From the NCBI GenBank assembly GCA_910574885.1, contig CAJTDD010000018.1, forward strand, positions 40,462 to 104,461: DNA of 64,000 nucleotides. The letters are read 5' to 3'. The notes beneath the pieces were generated by a model that searched no databases, was not told where the DNA came from, and worked only from the letters and a program-made list of their open reading frames with translations. Below, piece by piece: positions 63,925 through 64,000 of the stretch (position 1 is the stretch's first letter; each line of letters opens with the position of its first letter). A program made the translations under genes and the position numbers. The stretch comes from Lachnospiraceae bacterium (GTDB lineage: Bacteria > Bacillota > Clostridia > Lachnospirales > Lachnospiraceae).

Positions 63925-64000
63925 TCAAATTACTATAATTACCGTTTTTAAAATTCCAACACCTCTTCTAAATATTTGATTGGCAATAGGCTTATTACAA
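63925..64000 (-). CDS. Possible 3' end of a gene running in from the right
   Basis: Reading from the window edge on the minus strand gives about 24 codons (ANQIFRRGVGILKTVIIVI) to a TGA at 63925. Too short to identify. Confidence 0.25.
   Translation of the reverse strand, partial: CNKPIANQIFRRGVGILKTVIIVI

Overview
The window looks like DNA from a gut-type Clostridia, most likely Lachnospiraceae. The reasons are the clamp-loader, IlvB and ABC-transporter sequence styles, agr-like LytTR/GHKL signalling, LolE/BceB-like ABC modules with OmpR systems, BlaI/BlaR1 with no beta-lactamase, a CIRCE (HrcA) site, strong AGGAGG ribosome sites and a mixed-GC genome. I cannot name a species.

Region 1 (1-18.5 kb) is a replicon backbone. 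It holds a Rep-like initiator whose 5' end is cut by the window edge, and about 1.1 kb of iterons of two families (6 + 13 copies). A pair of DnaA-box-like inverted repeats follows, then a zinc-finger/winged-helix protein and an AT-rich gap with 40-bp periodic motifs. Next comes a minus-strand operon of five or six genes encoding a private clamp loader (DnaX and delta-prime), a YhaM-like protein whose HD site is destroyed, a zincin-like protease and an unknown protein. A complete ParA-ParB-parS partition locus follows, with seven CCTAACSGTTAGG sites between 9.3 and 13.8 kb. Last is a minus-strand block with two winged-helix proteins (one broken by two frameshifts), a TraG/VirD4-type coupling protein and a Toprim/DUF3854 gene split by a 158-bp hairpin element. 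This is a large plasmid, chromid or integrated plasmid.

Region 2 (18.7-30.3 kb) holds a coiled-coil KfrA-like protein with an operator, an agr-like two-component system and an ABC exporter. Then come a TPP riboswitch with terminator, a second hairpin element of the same architecture and a GC-richer thiamine salvage operon (thiM-thiE-HAD-thiD-tenA). It ends with a small secreted protein and an OmpR/histidine-kinase pair.

Region 3 (30.7-38.3 kb) has a lipoprotein, a large composite solute-binding lipoprotein with two permeases, a HlyD-type adaptor and a membrane protein. No ATPase is encoded with them.

Region 4 (38.4-42.3 kb) has two small genes behind a promoter with a near-perfect CIRCE, a RloA/RloB-type defence pair (rloB frameshifted in an A-tract, rloA preceded by three perfect 11-bp repeats) and a decayed gene.

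Region 5 (42.4-64 kb) has two tandem two-component systems feeding a LolE-type ABC transporter, shattered MGMT-family fragments, a YdcF protein, a RelB/RelE-type toxin-antitoxin pair and a Crp/Fnr regulator facing a ferredoxin protein. Three tandem paralogous lipoproteins follow, behind promoters carrying BlaI-type operators. The window ends with a TetR regulator, ilvB-ilvN and blaI-blaR1.

The most unusual signal is the pair of about 157-bp hairpin elements (12376-12533 and 24003-24158). Their arms differ in sequence, but stem lengths, internal-loop sequences (TAGW/CCGTC; CGCRCCA/GRCACGAA) and insertion context (CTAG/CTTG) match, as expected of a structured element evolving by compensatory change. 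A second cross-cutting theme is a set of single-base indels in short homopolymers that break five or six genes; real decay and assembly error cannot be told apart here.
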